13,083 bases of DNA from URHD0088 sp041488295. GTDB taxonomy: Bacteria > Pseudomonadota > Alphaproteobacteria > ATCC43930 > CGMCC-115725. The stretch is from assembly GCA_041488295.1 (NCBI GenBank), contig JBGPOZ010000132.1, forward strand, positions 1 to 13,083, read 5' to 3'. The position numbers were made by a program, and so were the translations under genes. The notes under the pieces were generated by a model. It was not told where the DNA came from, ran no database searches, and saw nothing but the letters and a program-made list of their open reading frames with translations. Of the stretch, positions 4,560 through 13,083 are shown in pieces (within the stretch, counting starts at the first letter, position 1; each line of letters opens with the position of its first letter).

Positions 4560-6113
4560 TCACTGCGGCGCTCCCGTCGCCTCCGGCTTGCTCGCGATCG
4601 CGGTCGGCTCGGCATGGATGAGGCGCGCATAGAGCGTGGGGTCGGCGAGCAGCGTCTCGGCGGCGTCGATCTCGACCTTGTGGTCCGCCGTCTCGCTTGG
4701 ACAGGCATGGCGCAGTCGCGTCCAACCCGCCTCGTCGAGCGTGACGCGCGGCTCGATATGCGCGGTGCTCTGGCGAAGCGTCGCGACAATCACCTCAGCA
4801 TCCTCGCGCAGGCCGCTGGTGCAGACTGCCGGGACGATGCCGTGGGTGTGCAAGGCATAGCCTGCCGGGGTGACAAGGCGCGCCCAGGTCAAGGTCAGCT
4901 CGCCCTCGTTCGGCAGCGGCAGGACAGTCTGCACCGTCCCCTTGCCGTAAGATGACGTCCCGACGATGACGGCGCGTCCGGAATCCTGCAGGGCGGCGGC
5001 GACGATCTCGGCGGAGGAAGCCGATCCGCCATTGACAAGGACCACCATCGGAATGCCGGCCGCGATGTCGCCGGGCGAAGCGTCGAATTCCTGGACGCTG
5101 CCAGGGCTGCGGCCGATTGTCGTGGCGATTCGGCCGCCCGTCATAAAAAGTTCGGCGACGGCGATGCCTTGATCGAGAAGCCCGCCCGGATTGCCACGCA
5201 GATCGAGGACGATGCCGTGCAGGGCGGCGCGCATTTCCTTGTGCAGCTTGACGTAGGATTCGCGCAGGCTGTCGGTCGTGTGCTCGTTGAAGCCGGAAAC
5301 ACGCAAGACCGCGACATTGCCCTCGCGCTGCGCCGTCACCGTCGGGACGATGATGTAGGCGCGGGCGAGCGAGACATGCAGCAGGCTGGATGCGCGTGGC
5401 CGTTCGAGCGTCAGCGTGACGTGACTGTCGACCGGGCCGCGCAGGCGCCTCACGACCTCGTCGCGCGGCATCGCTCCGGCCGGCGCGCCATCGATCTCGA
5501 CGATGCGGTCATCGACCTTGACGCCGGCTCGCTCCGCCGGGCTCCCCGGCACGACGGCGGAGACCCGCACCTCCTCGCCGCGCGTGTCGAGCGTCACGCC
5601 GATACCCTCGAAGCCCTCGCGCGAGGCGCGCTGCTCACGTGCCAGCTCCGGCGTCGCGTAGCGCGAGAACCGATCGAGGGCGCCGGTGATGCCGGCAAAG
5701 AGGGCCTCGGCAAGGTGCTCCGGCGTGCTCGCCCTGAGCTCCGCCGACCGCGCCTCGGCTCGCTGCAGCGCGGCCGAGGTCAACTCGCCCCAACCTCGCG
5801 CGTCGCTGGGCGCCGGAGCGGGAAAGCGCTCGGCCGCGGCGGTGCCGTCATAGAGGACGACGTCGCCGCCCTCGGCAGCAATGCGGATGGCCGGGGCAAG
5901 GGTCGAGAGACGCGCCATAGCCGGAAGCGCGACATCGCGCGCGGTCAGCGGCTCGATGTAGTAGTCCATCACCTGCTGGTAGGCGCGGGAAAAAAGCCGG
6001 CCCGTATCGCCGTCGCTCGCGGCGATTTGCGGCGTGGCGCAGCCGGTCAGGGCGAGGATCGCCAGCAGCCGGAACATGATCCGCCGGGCCGAGCGAGAAT
6101 GCGGCCGGTGCAT
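4560..6113 (-). CDS. Lipoprotein S41 (C-terminal processing) peptidase with PDZ domain
   Basis: A 517-residue S41 serine protease of the CtpA/Tsp type, which cleaves envelope proteins near their C termini. Order: signal peptide with basic start and hydrophobic core FRLLAILAL (14-22); lipobox LTGC with the lipidated Cys at 25; an N-terminal helical part; a PDZ domain (about 168-238, EGIGVTL to LTLER) for substrate tails; and the protease core. The catalytic Ser366 sits in NGGSASSAEI (361-370) and Lys391 in SSYGKGTVQ (387-395). The 25-residue spacing equals that of the E. coli Tsp Ser430/Lys455 dyad. Residue +2 after the lipid Cys is Ala, so outer-membrane sorting is expected. I chose ATG 6111-6113, the first in-frame ATG, with GAGG about 10 bases upstream; ATG 6077 and an upstream TTG at 6191 are alternatives. 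The 206 bases back to rnr contain no clear gene or promoter. Substrate and adaptor are unknown. Confidence 0.9.
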   Translation of the reverse strand: MHRPHSRSARRIMFRLLAILALTGCATPQIAASDGDTGRLFSRAYQQVMDYYIEPLTARDVALPAMARLSTLAPAIRIAAEGGDVVLYDGTAAAERFPAPAPSDARGWGELTSAALQRAEARSAELRASTPEHLAEALFAGITGALDRFSRYATPELAREQRASREGFEGIGVTLDTRGEEVRVSAVVPGSPAERAGVKVDDRIVEIDGAPAGAMPRDEVVRRLRGPVDSHVTLTLERPRASSLLHVSLARAYIIVPTVTAQREGNVAVLRVSGFNEHTTDSLRESYVKLHKEMRAALHGIVLDLRGNPGGLLDQGIAVAELFMTGGRIATTIGRSPGSVQEFDASPGDIAAGIPMVVLVNGGSASSAEIVAAALQDSGRAVIVGTSSYGKGTVQTVLPLPNEGELTLTWARLVTPAGYALHTHGIVPAVCTSGLREDAEVIVATLRQSTAHIEPRVTLDEAGWTRLRHACPSETADHKVEIDAAETLLADPTLYARLIHAEPTAIASKPEATGAPQ

Positions 6114-6319
6114 CAACAGCGCGCCTCGGCGGGGCCGAAAAGGCCAACCGGAGCGCTTGGTGCTTGGCGCGTCGTCATCATTGCGGGGCAAAAATCGGCG
6201 GGAGAGGGATCAAGAGATACATGCGGACGCGGCCAAACTCGGTCGTCGCGGCAAAATTGCGCCCGAAGAAGCCATGTGGCAAGCGCGAACCGTCTCGCCC
6301 ATCGGTCCCGCGGCGCGGA

Positions 6320-8587
6320 TCAGCGCCGTCGCATCCGCGGGCGCGGTCTGGCGCCGCCCGGCCGCGTACGGTTCGGGCCTTGGCGCGGCCGTGACGGCGA
6401 TACGCCCTCGGCGCGCCCGTCTTCATTCTCCAGAAGCGACAGGACAAGGCTCCCGGTGACGCCATCGGCTTCATCGAGCCGCACCGTGACGGCATCGCCC
6501 AGGCGAAAGATCCGGCCCCAGCGTCGCCCGACGAGGCGGTGCTGCGCTTCGTCGTGAAGATAGAAATCGTCCGGCAGGCTGCGCATCGGCACGAGGCCGT
6601 CGGCGCCGCTCTCCTCCAAGGTGACGAAGAGGCCGAAGCGCGTCACGCCGTTGATGCGGCCAGGGAACGTTGCGCCGACCCGGTCGGCGAGAAAAGCCGC
6701 CGTGAAGCGGTCGACAGCGCTGCGCTCGGCCGCCGCGGCTCGGCGCTCGGTTTTCGAGATGTGGTCGCCGAGCTCCTTGAAGGCGGCCTGCGGGATCGTC
6801 GGCAATTCACCCTCGCCGAACGGCGTCCCCGACGCATTGTGACCGGCGATCAGCGCGCGGTGGACGAGGAGATCGGCATAGCGGCGGATCGGCGAGGTGA
6901 AGTGCGCGTAGTGGCGCAGGGCGAGGCCGAAATGGCCGATGTTCTCGGGGCTGTAGGCCGCCTGGGCCTGGCTGCGCAGCACCAGCTCGTTGATGAGCGG
7001 CGCGTAGGGCGTCCCAATCGCATGATGAAGAAGCTGGGTGAAGTGGCGCGGCTTTACGACCTGACCCTTGGCGAGGTTGAGGCCAATTCCTTCCAATCCG
7101 GAGAGGAAGTCGCGCAATGCGTCGAGCTTCGCCGGGTCGGGGGCGTCGTGGATGCGGTACATGCAAGGCTGCCGCATCTGCTCCAAGGTTTCCGCCGCAG
7201 CGACATTGGCGGAAATCATGAATTCCTCGATGAGGCGATGACTGTCGAGCCGCTGGCGTTTCTCGATCCGCTCGACATGTCCGTCGCGCCCCAGCACGAC
7301 GCGCCGCTCGGGAAGGTCGAGGTCGAGGGTGCCCCGTCGCCTTCGCGCCTTCTCGAGCGCCGCATAGGCGCCGTAGAGCGGCTCGATCACGGCGACAAGC
7401 AAAGGCTTCGTCGTCTCGTCGCCATGACCGTCGCGCGCCGCCTGGACTTGCTCGTAGGTGAACCGCGCCGCCGAGCGCATGAGGCCGCGCTCGAAGCGAT
7501 GACGGCGCTTGTGACCCTCGGCGTCGAGCCACATATGGACGGCAAGGCAGGCGCGCGGCACGTCCGGCTTCAACGAGCAGAGTTCGTTCGAGAGCGCCTC
7601 GGGGAGCATCGGCACGACGCGGTCCGGGAAATAGACCGAATTGCCGCGCTCGGTCGCGGCGCGGTCGAGCGCGTCGTCAGAGCGCACGTACCACGAGACG
7701 TCGGCGATCGCGACGAGGATGTGCCAGCCGCCGGGATTGGCCGGGTCCGAATCGGGCTCCGCCCACACCGCATCGTCGAAATCGCGGGCATCGGCGCCGT
7801 CGATCGTGACCAGCGGAACGCGGCGAAGATCGGTGCGTCCCTTGAGGCTCACCGCCGTCGCGGCCTCGGCCTGCGCCAGCGCAGCGGGCGGGAAGTCCGT
7901 CGGGATGTCGTGGGTGTGGATGGCGATGAGGCTGATCGTCCGCGGGTCGGCGGTGTCGCCGAGACGTTCGACGATCCGCGCCTCCTGCAGACCGAGACGG
8001 CGCGCCGCCATCACCTCGGCGAGGACCAGCTCGCCGTCCCTTGCGTCGCGACTGTCGCGGGCGGCGACGCGGTACTCGTTCTTGACCTTGCGGTCGGCCG
8101 GCTCGATCCGACCGCCTTCGCCGTGGCGCCGGAAGACGCCGAGCACGCGCTCGCTCTCGCCCGAGAGCAGTCGGATGATGCGCGCTTCGTAGCCACCGTC
8201 GCTTTGGCGCGTCAACTTTGCGACGGAACGTTGACCGATCTCATCGCCGCCGAGCCGGTTCTCGAGCACGACGATCCTGGGCGGCGGCTCTGCGGCGGGC
8301 CACGCGACGGGCCGCGCCGTCATCTCGCCGTCGAGATCGATTGCGACGATTTCGATGACCGCGATCTCGGGGAGGGCGCTTGGTACGGCGAGGCGTCGCT
8401 TCGGTCCACGCTCGGCTTCTCCCGACCGCTCGATCTCCTTGATGAGACCTTTGAGGGCGACGCGGTTCGCAGGTGCCACCTTGAAGGCGCGAGCGATCTC
8501 GCGCTTGCCGACCGGATTGGGGCTCGTCGCGATGAAGTCGAGGATTTCCTCGCGGCTGGGCAGGCTTCGCTTCACGTGCTTCGCCAT
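6320..8587 (-). CDS. rnr: Ribonuclease R (RNB-family 3'-5' exoribonuclease)
   Basis: RNase R degrades structured RNA processively from the 3' end and helps in rRNA quality control and trans-translation. The 755 residues run in the family order: N-terminal winged helix (about 10-65, PSREEILDFIATSPNPVGKR), cold-shock domains (about 75-200), the catalytic RNB domain (about 250-580), an S1 RNA-binding domain (about 638-720, GATFPGRINGVTRFGLFVTL), and an Arg-rich tail (731-755) suited to RNA or ribosome contact. Metal-binding acids D263, D269, D271 and D272 lie in TIDGADARDFDDAV, and the RNB signature HFTSPIRRYADLLVHR is at 562-577. It is slightly shorter than E. coli RNase R (813). The start is ATG at 8585-8587, 5 bases after the topA stop codon and without a clear ribosome site, so its translation is probably coupled to topA. 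Confidence 0.97.
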   Translation of the reverse strand: MAKHVKRSLPSREEILDFIATSPNPVGKREIARAFKVAPANRVALKGLIKEIERSGEAERGPKRRLAVPSALPEIAVIEIVAIDLDGEMTARPVAWPAAEPPPRIVVLENRLGGDEIGQRSVAKLTRQSDGGYEARIIRLLSGESERVLGVFRRHGEGGRIEPADRKVKNEYRVAARDSRDARDGELVLAEVMAARRLGLQEARIVERLGDTADPRTISLIAIHTHDIPTDFPPAALAQAEAATAVSLKGRTDLRRVPLVTIDGADARDFDDAVWAEPDSDPANPGGWHILVAIADVSWYVRSDDALDRAATERGNSVYFPDRVVPMLPEALSNELCSLKPDVPRACLAVHMWLDAEGHKRRHRFERGLMRSAARFTYEQVQAARDGHGDETTKPLLVAVIEPLYGAYAALEKARRRRGTLDLDLPERRVVLGRDGHVERIEKRQRLDSHRLIEEFMISANVAAAETLEQMRQPCMYRIHDAPDPAKLDALRDFLSGLEGIGLNLAKGQVVKPRHFTQLLHHAIGTPYAPLINELVLRSQAQAAYSPENIGHFGLALRHYAHFTSPIRRYADLLVHRALIAGHNASGTPFGEGELPTIPQAAFKELGDHISKTERRAAAAERSAVDRFTAAFLADRVGATFPGRINGVTRFGLFVTLEESGADGLVPMRSLPDDFYLHDEAQHRLVGRRWGRIFRLGDAVTVRLDEADGVTGSLVLSLLENEDGRAEGVSPSRPRQGPNRTRPGGARPRPRMRRR

Positions 8588-8592
8588 CTGGC

Positions 8593-11247
8593 TCAGCCGG
8601 GTGCGGCCGGCTTCGCCGCCTTGGCGGCGGCGCGTTTCGGCTTGGCGCCAGACTTCTTCGCCGGTTTGGCTGCTTTCGCCGCTTTCGCCGGCGCGGCGCG
8701 CGACTTGCCGCCGCCCTTGCGCGGCTTCTTGCCTTTGGCTTCCTGCGCCTTCAGCAGCTCGACGGCGTCTTCGAGGGTGATGCCCTCGGGGGTCATCGAT
8801 TTCGGCAGAGAGGCGAAGAGGCCGTCATGCCTGACATAGGGGCCATAGCGGCCCTTGAATACCGCCACCGGCTCCTGATCCGCGGGATGCGCGCCGAGCT
8901 CGCGCAGCGGCGTCGGTGCGGCTCTGCGCCCTTTGCCTGGCTCGGCAAGGAGACTCACCGCACGGTTGAGGCCGACCGTCAGTACGTCATCGTCGGCGGC
9001 CAACGACTTGAAGATCTTGCCGTGCTTGACGTAGGGGCCGAAGCGGCCGATCCCGGCGACGATCGCGCCGCCATCCTCGGGATGAGGGCCGATCTCGCGT
9101 GGCAGCGCCAGAAGACGGAGCCCCGTCTGGAGGTCGATCTCGCTCGGCTTCATGCCGCGCGGCAGCGAGACGCGCTTCGGTTTCTCGCCGTTCTCGCCCT
9201 CGCCGAGCTGGACGTAGAACCCGTATGGACCCTTGCGCACGCTGACCGGCAGGCGGCTCTCGGGATCGATGCCGAGTTGACGCGGGCCGGTGTCGGCGGG
9301 CTCGCCATTCTCGCCATTCTCGGCGCCCTCGACCGCGAGCGGCCTTGTGTAGCGGCATTCGGGATAGTTCGAGCAGCCGATGAAGGCGCCGAACTTGCCG
9401 AGCTTGAGGCTGAGCCGGCCGGCGCTGCAGCCGGGGCAGAGGCGGGGATCGCGGCCGCTGCCGTCGCCGGGAAAGAAATGCGGCCCGAGCTCCGCGTCGA
9501 GCGCGGCGATCACTTGCGAGATCGTCAGCTCCTTGGTGCCGTCGATCGCCGTCGAGAACTGCCGCCAGAAATCGCGCAGCACCGCCTTCCAATCGCTGCG
9601 CCCGCCCGAGATGTCGTCGAGCTGGTTTTCGAGATCGGCCGTGAAATTGTATTGGACGAGGCTTTCGAAGAAGCTGGTGAGAAAGGCGGTGACGAGGCGT
9701 CCGCGATCCTCGGGTACGAAGCGCTTCTTCTCGATCCGCACGTAGTCGCGGTCTTGCAGCACCTGGATGATCGAGGCATAGGTCGAGGGCCGGCCGATGC
9801 CGAGCTCCTCGAGCTTCTTGACGAGGCTCGCTTCGCTGTAGCGCGGCGGCGGTTGGGTGAAGTGCTGCTCGGGCTTGACCGCGCCGCGTGCCAAGGCGTC
9901 GCCGCGGTTCATCGCCGGCAGGCGGCGGTTCTCCTCGTCCTCCTCGGGATCGTCGCGGTCTTCGTGATAGAGCTTCAAGAAGCCGTCGAAGGTGATGACC
10001 GAGCCCGAGGCGCGGAAGACGATCTTGCGGTCTGCCGAGGCGATGTCGATCGCGACCTGATCGAGCAATGCCGATTCCATCTGGCTCGCGACGGTGCGCT
10101 TCCAGATCAATTCGTAGAGGCGGAACTGATCCTCTTCCAGCGCCCGCGCGAGACTGTCCGGGCGCCGCGAGAATTCTGTGGGGCGGATCGCCTCATGCGC
10201 CTCTTGTGCATTCTTGGCGGTGCTCTTGTAGAGGCGTGGCTGGGGCGGCCGGTATTCGCTTCCGTAGTCCTGCTCGACGAGGTGGCGCGACGCCGCGATC
10301 GCCTCGTTCGAGAGCGCGACGCCGTCGGTCCGCATATAGGTGATGAGACCGACCGTCTCGCCGCCGATATCGGCGCCCTCATAGAGTCGTTGCGCGAGGC
10401 TCATCGTCCGGCTCGCGCCGAAGCCGAGCTTGCGCGAGGCTTCCTGCTGCAGGGTCGAGGTGGTGAAGGGCGGCGGCGGATGGCGCTTCACCTGGCGGCG
10501 CTCGACCTCGGCGACGGCGAAGCCGCCGGCCCGAGCGATCGTTTCGGCGGCGGCGCGCGCTTCGGCTTCGTTCGTCAGCGAGAATTTGTCGAGCCGCTTG
10601 CCGTCGAGATGGGTGAGGCGCGCGGTGAAGGTTTGTCCACCGGGCGTGCGGAACTCCGCCTCGATCGACCAGTATTCGCGCGGCTTGAACGCCTCGATCT
10701 CGGCTTCGCGCTCGCAGATGAGGCGCAAGGCCACCGATTGGACGCGCCCCGCCGAGCGGCTGCCCGGGAGCTTGCGCCACAGCACCGGCGAGAGGGTGAA
10801 GCCGACGAGGTAATCGAGAGCACGACGCGCGAGATAGGCCTCGACCAGCTCTTGATTGAGCTCGCGCGGATGGCGGAACGCCTCGAGCACGGCGTTCTTC
10901 GTCACCTCGTTGAAGACGACGCGCTTCACGTCGACGCCGCTAAGGACGCGACGTTGCCGCAACGCTTCCTGAAGATGCCACGAGATCGCCTCGCCCTCGC
11001 GATCGGGATCGGTCGCGAGATAGAGGTGATCGGCGTGCTTCACCGCGGCGGCGATCTCCTTGAGCCGCTTTTCCCCGCGCGCATCGACTTCCCAGGACAT
11101 CGCGAAATCTTCGTCCGGCCGCACCGAGCCGTCCTTGGCCGGCAGGTCGCGGACATGGCCATAGCTCGCCAGCACCTGGTAACCGTCACCAAGATACTTG
11201 TTGATGGTCTTTGCTTTGGCCGGTGACTCGACGACGACGATCTTCAT
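8593..11247 (-). CDS. topA: DNA topoisomerase I (type IA)
   Basis: TopA relaxes negative supercoils by single-strand passage through a 5'-phosphotyrosine link. The 884 residues show the Toprim domain at the N terminus (MKIVVVESPAKAKTI; E7; D80, D82 and E84 in ATDPDREGEAISWHL), the catalytic Tyr304 in LITYMRTDG, and HEAIRPTEF (351-359). A four-Cys zinc ribbon follows (C604, C607, C625, C631), then a short acidic linker with a repeated ENGENGE unit. Next come three Cys-free C-terminal repeats, each with a GRFGPYV-like core (GPYGFYV 673-679, GRFGPYV 734-740, GRYGPYV 799-805), and a Lys/Ala-rich tail from about 838. One zinc ribbon instead of the three of E. coli is, as I recall, normal for alphaproteobacteria. 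The start is ATG at 11245-11247, where the family begins; the upstream open frame to 11394 overlaps dprA. It follows dprA by 47 bases and precedes rnr by 5. Confidence 0.98.
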   Translation of the reverse strand: MKIVVVESPAKAKTINKYLGDGYQVLASYGHVRDLPAKDGSVRPDEDFAMSWEVDARGEKRLKEIAAAVKHADHLYLATDPDREGEAISWHLQEALRQRRVLSGVDVKRVVFNEVTKNAVLEAFRHPRELNQELVEAYLARRALDYLVGFTLSPVLWRKLPGSRSAGRVQSVALRLICEREAEIEAFKPREYWSIEAEFRTPGGQTFTARLTHLDGKRLDKFSLTNEAEARAAAETIARAGGFAVAEVERRQVKRHPPPPFTTSTLQQEASRKLGFGASRTMSLAQRLYEGADIGGETVGLITYMRTDGVALSNEAIAASRHLVEQDYGSEYRPPQPRLYKSTAKNAQEAHEAIRPTEFSRRPDSLARALEEDQFRLYELIWKRTVASQMESALLDQVAIDIASADRKIVFRASGSVITFDGFLKLYHEDRDDPEEDEENRRLPAMNRGDALARGAVKPEQHFTQPPPRYSEASLVKKLEELGIGRPSTYASIIQVLQDRDYVRIEKKRFVPEDRGRLVTAFLTSFFESLVQYNFTADLENQLDDISGGRSDWKAVLRDFWRQFSTAIDGTKELTISQVIAALDAELGPHFFPGDGSGRDPRLCPGCSAGRLSLKLGKFGAFIGCSNYPECRYTRPLAVEGAENGENGEPADTGPRQLGIDPESRLPVSVRKGPYGFYVQLGEGENGEKPKRVSLPRGMKPSEIDLQTGLRLLALPREIGPHPEDGGAIVAGIGRFGPYVKHGKIFKSLAADDDVLTVGLNRAVSLLAEPGKGRRAAPTPLRELGAHPADQEPVAVFKGRYGPYVRHDGLFASLPKSMTPEGITLEDAVELLKAQEAKGKKPRKGGGKSRAAPAKAAKAAKPAKKSGAKPKRAAAKAAKPAAPG

Positions 11248-11294
11248 GAAGCCATTGAAGTTGAGTGAGGAATGGGTTGGGCGACGCGGTGTCC

Positions 11295-12413
11295 TCAGAG
11301 GAGCGACACCTGATTGCCCGGGTGGCGTTCCAGCCGGCCGGCAAGCTCCAGCTCGAGCAGGATCGCAACCACCGTTGCCGCTGAGAATTGGCACTGCCGG
11401 ACCAGTTCGTCAACCGTGACCGGTGACGGACCCAGCCTTTCGATGATCTCAGCTCGCGCCGTTTCGGGGCTGTCCGGCTCCGCCGGGAGAGGGATTCCGG
11501 CGGGCTCCGGGACGGGTCGCGGCGGCATCATCCGACGTTCCGGCGCCTCGCCCGGCAATTCCCGGAGCACGTCCTCGGCGCTCTCGGTGAGGATGGCGCC
11601 GTGGCGGATGAGATCGTTGGTGCCGCGGCAGCGCGGATCGAGGGGCGAGCCCGGCACGGCGAAGACCTCGCGCCCCTGATCGAGCGCGAAACGCGCGGTG
11701 ATGAGCGAGCCCGAGCGCGCCGCTGCCTCGACGACGACGATGCCGAGCGCGATGCCGGAGATGATCCGGTTGCGGCGCGGGAAATGCCGCGCCTGCGGCA
11801 CCGTGCCGAGCGGCGGCTCGGCGAGGATCGCGCCATGCTCGGCGACCGCCTCGTAGAGAGCACGGTTTTCTTCGGGGTAGACGATGTCGGCGCCGCCGCC
11901 GAGCACGGCGATCGTCCCGGTCGGGACGGCGCCGAGATGCGCCGCGGCATCGATGCCGCGCGCGAGGCCCGAGGCGATGACGAGCCCCTGCGCACCCAAT
12001 TCGCTCGCCAGCTCGCGCGCAAGCCGCCGTCCGTTCGCGGAGGCGTTGCGCGCGCCGACGATCGCGATGACGCGCCGCCGCAGGAGCTCGGGCCGCCCGA
12101 GCAAGGTCAGAAGCGGCGGCGCATCGTCGATCGCGGCGAGCGCCTCGGGGTAATCCGGCTCGCCCCAGGCGAGCAACGTCGCGCCCGCCTTGTCGAGTGC
12201 CGCGAGCTCGCGCTCGGCCGCATCGCGCGGGAAGATCGCGAGCGGCGCCTGCCGGCCGCCGCGTCCCGCAAGGCGCGGCAGCGCGTCGAGCGCCGCTGCT
12301 GCCGAGCCGAAGCGGCGCAGGAGCTGATAGAAGGTGACGGGCCCGACATTCTCGGTGCGGATGAGGCGCAGCCAATCGAGCCGCTCGGAAGGGTTGAGCT
12401 GTCGGGACGTCAT
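11295..12413 (-). CDS. dprA: DNA-processing protein DprA
   Basis: DprA binds incoming single-stranded DNA and loads RecA during natural transformation; it is also kept in many bacteria not known to be competent. The 372 residues have an N-terminal SAM/HhH-like helical part (about 10-50), a Rossmann-fold core (about 85-285), a Pro/Glu-rich linker (about 290-318) and a C-terminal winged helix (about 320-372). Core signatures are IVGARNAS (118-125), SGLARGIDAAAH (148-159), VLGGGADIVYP (170-180), FPRRNRIISG (211-220) and ARSGSLITA (232-240). The start is ATG at 12411-12413, 12 bases after the plsY stop codon, so it is the second gene of the plsY-dprA-topA-rnr run. No competence-type regulatory element is visible. 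Identity is firm; whether this organism is transformable cannot be told from it. Confidence 0.97.
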   Translation of the reverse strand: MTSRQLNPSERLDWLRLIRTENVGPVTFYQLLRRFGSAAAALDALPRLAGRGGRQAPLAIFPRDAAERELAALDKAGATLLAWGEPDYPEALAAIDDAPPLLTLLGRPELLRRRVIAIVGARNASANGRRLARELASELGAQGLVIASGLARGIDAAAHLGAVPTGTIAVLGGGADIVYPEENRALYEAVAEHGAILAEPPLGTVPQARHFPRRNRIISGIALGIVVVEAAARSGSLITARFALDQGREVFAVPGSPLDPRCRGTNDLIRHGAILTESAEDVLRELPGEAPERRMMPPRPVPEPAGIPLPAEPDSPETARAEIIERLGPSPVTVDELVRQCQFSAATVVAILLELELAGRLERHPGNQVSLL

Positions 12414-12425
12414 GTGATGGAATCT

Positions 12426-13046
12426 TCAGCCCTTGCCCAGCCGGATCTTGCTTTCATCGCCCCGCAACAGGCGGCGGATGTTTTGATGGTGGCGCAGGAT
12501 GAGGAGCACGGCGACCGCCAGCACGAGCTGGGTGCGCTGTGGATCGATGTGGAGAAGCCAGGCGTAGACCGGGGCGGCAGCGCAGGCGAGGAGCGCGGCG
12601 AGGGAGGAATACCGCGATACGATCGCGACGATGAGCCAGGTCGCGAGGGCGAGGAGCCCGACCGGCCAGGCGATGGCGAGGAGCACGCCGCCCGCCGTCG
12701 CGACGCCCTTGCCGCCCTTGAAGCCGAGCCAGACCGGGAAGAGATGTCCCAACACCGCGCCCGCCGCCGCGACCACCGCGATGTCGGGTCCGAATTGCGC
12801 GCCGATGAGGACGGCAACGGCGCCCTTGCCGCCATCGAGCAACAAGGTCAGGAAAGCCAACATCTTATTGCCGGTTCGCAGCACGTTCGTCGCGCCGATA
12901 TTGCCGGAGCCGATGGCGCGGATGTCGCCATACCCGCCGAGCCGCGTCAGGACGAGACCGAACGGGATGGAGCCGATGAGATAGGCAAGGATCGCCGCGG
13001 CGTAGAACGGCCAGGTGAACGAGAAATCGCCGAGCGGATGGATCAT
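12426..13046 (-). CDS. plsY: Glycerol-3-phosphate acyltransferase PlsY
   Basis: PlsY is an inner-membrane enzyme that transfers an acyl group from acyl-phosphate (made by PlsX) to glycerol-3-phosphate, the first step of phospholipid synthesis. The 206-residue protein is almost entirely hydrophobic, with roughly five to seven membrane segments (about 12-35, 62-82, 87-107, 117-142, 146-165, 172-185). The three cytosolic family motifs are present: GSIPFG with SGNIGATNVLR (25-30 and 47-57), DGGKGAVAV (71-79), and GHLFPVWLGFKGGKGVAT (100-117). Its length matches the family (about 200). The start is ATG at 13044-13046 and no other in-frame start is visible in the 37 bases that remain. In rhizobia pyrC usually lies just upstream, but the bases at 13047-13083 are too few to identify it. 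PlsY is the first visible gene of the plsY-dprA-topA-rnr run. Confidence 0.97.
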   Translation of the reverse strand: MIHPLGDFSFTWPFYAAAILAYLIGSIPFGLVLTRLGGYGDIRAIGSGNIGATNVLRTGNKMLAFLTLLLDGGKGAVAVLIGAQFGPDIAVVAAAGAVLGHLFPVWLGFKGGKGVATAGGVLLAIAWPVGLLALATWLIVAIVSRYSSLAALLACAAAPVYAWLLHIDPQRTQLVLAVAVLLILRHHQNIRRLLRGDESKIRLGKG

Positions 13047-13083
13047 AGGTGAGGTCTCGGAGAGGCGGTCGACGGTTACCCTA

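Noticed and set aside
6178..6282. A 34-codon TTG-started frame on the minus strand between rnr and the protease
   Set aside because: Third positions look somewhat gene-like, but there is no ribosome site, it uses a rare start codon, and I recognise no family; not enough to call a gene.
8596..8740. Tandem repeat DNA at the topA end
   Set aside because: The repetition only reflects the Lys/Ala-rich C-terminal tail, a common feature of alphaproteobacterial TopA, and not a separate repeat element.
8827..11226. Open frame of 799 codons on the plus strand opposite topA
   Set aside because: It is the mirror of a certain gene in GC-rich DNA; the protein is Arg/Ala/Glu-rich with no recognisable domain. 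Similar mirror frames lie opposite rnr (6539-8839), the protease (5169-6557), the kinase (412-1392), the crotonase (1325-2149), dprA/plsY (11601-13052) and pleD (2622-4037, minus).
11248..11394. N-terminal extension of topA into dprA
   Set aside because: TopA proteins begin at MKIVVVESPAKAKTI; the extra 49 residues show no conservation and overlap the dprA end.
13047..13083. Possible end of an upstream pyrC gene
   Set aside because: pyrC is expected here from rhizobial gene order, and TAG and TAA triplets occur on the minus strand, but 37 bases are too few to identify a coding end.

Overview
The window is GC-rich chromosomal DNA from an alphaproteobacterium, most likely of the order Hyphomicrobiales (Rhizobiales). 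This rests on a divK-pleD pair, a zinc-finger form of DNA polymerase IV, and the gene order plsY-dprA-topA-rnr followed by rpmG, which I know from rhizobia. I see no tRNA, rRNA, CRISPR array, insertion sequence, phage gene or defence gene.

Layout. Positions 1-2089 (minus strand) hold a compact set: a crotonase-family enzyme, a ROK fructokinase, and dinB (DNA polymerase IV), which is cut by the window's left edge. The kinase and dinB overlap by 4 bases. Positions 2090-2386 are a divergent control region. Positions 2387-4178 (plus) hold divK and pleD, the response regulator and the diguanylate cyclase that help set polarity and cell-cycle progression in alphaproteobacteria. A perfect 20-bp inverted repeat at 4201-4242 is a two-way terminator between pleD and the convergent rpmG (ribosomal protein bL33, 4261-4428), which has its own sigma70-type promoter. 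Then, all on the minus strand, come a lipoprotein S41 protease (4560-6113), rnr (RNase R), topA (topoisomerase I), dprA and plsY, read in the order plsY-dprA-topA-rnr with gaps of 12, 47 and 5 bases.

How the genes relate. Most are housekeeping genes: phospholipid synthesis (PlsY), DNA uptake or recombination (DprA), supercoiling (TopA), RNA turnover (RNase R), translation (bL33), envelope proteolysis (S41 protease), translesion synthesis (DinB) and cell-cycle signalling (DivK/PleD). The crotonase-fructokinase pair is the accessory-looking part; it sits where, from memory, rhizobia have dinB next to divK.

I do not find a convincing undescribed system. The points most worth a second look are the crotonase lacking both canonical catalytic glutamates, the strong Shine-Dalgarno sequence that leads into an 8-codon mini-ORF instead of the kinase frame, the palindrome-rich leader of the divergent region, and the unusual context of the lipoprotein protease.
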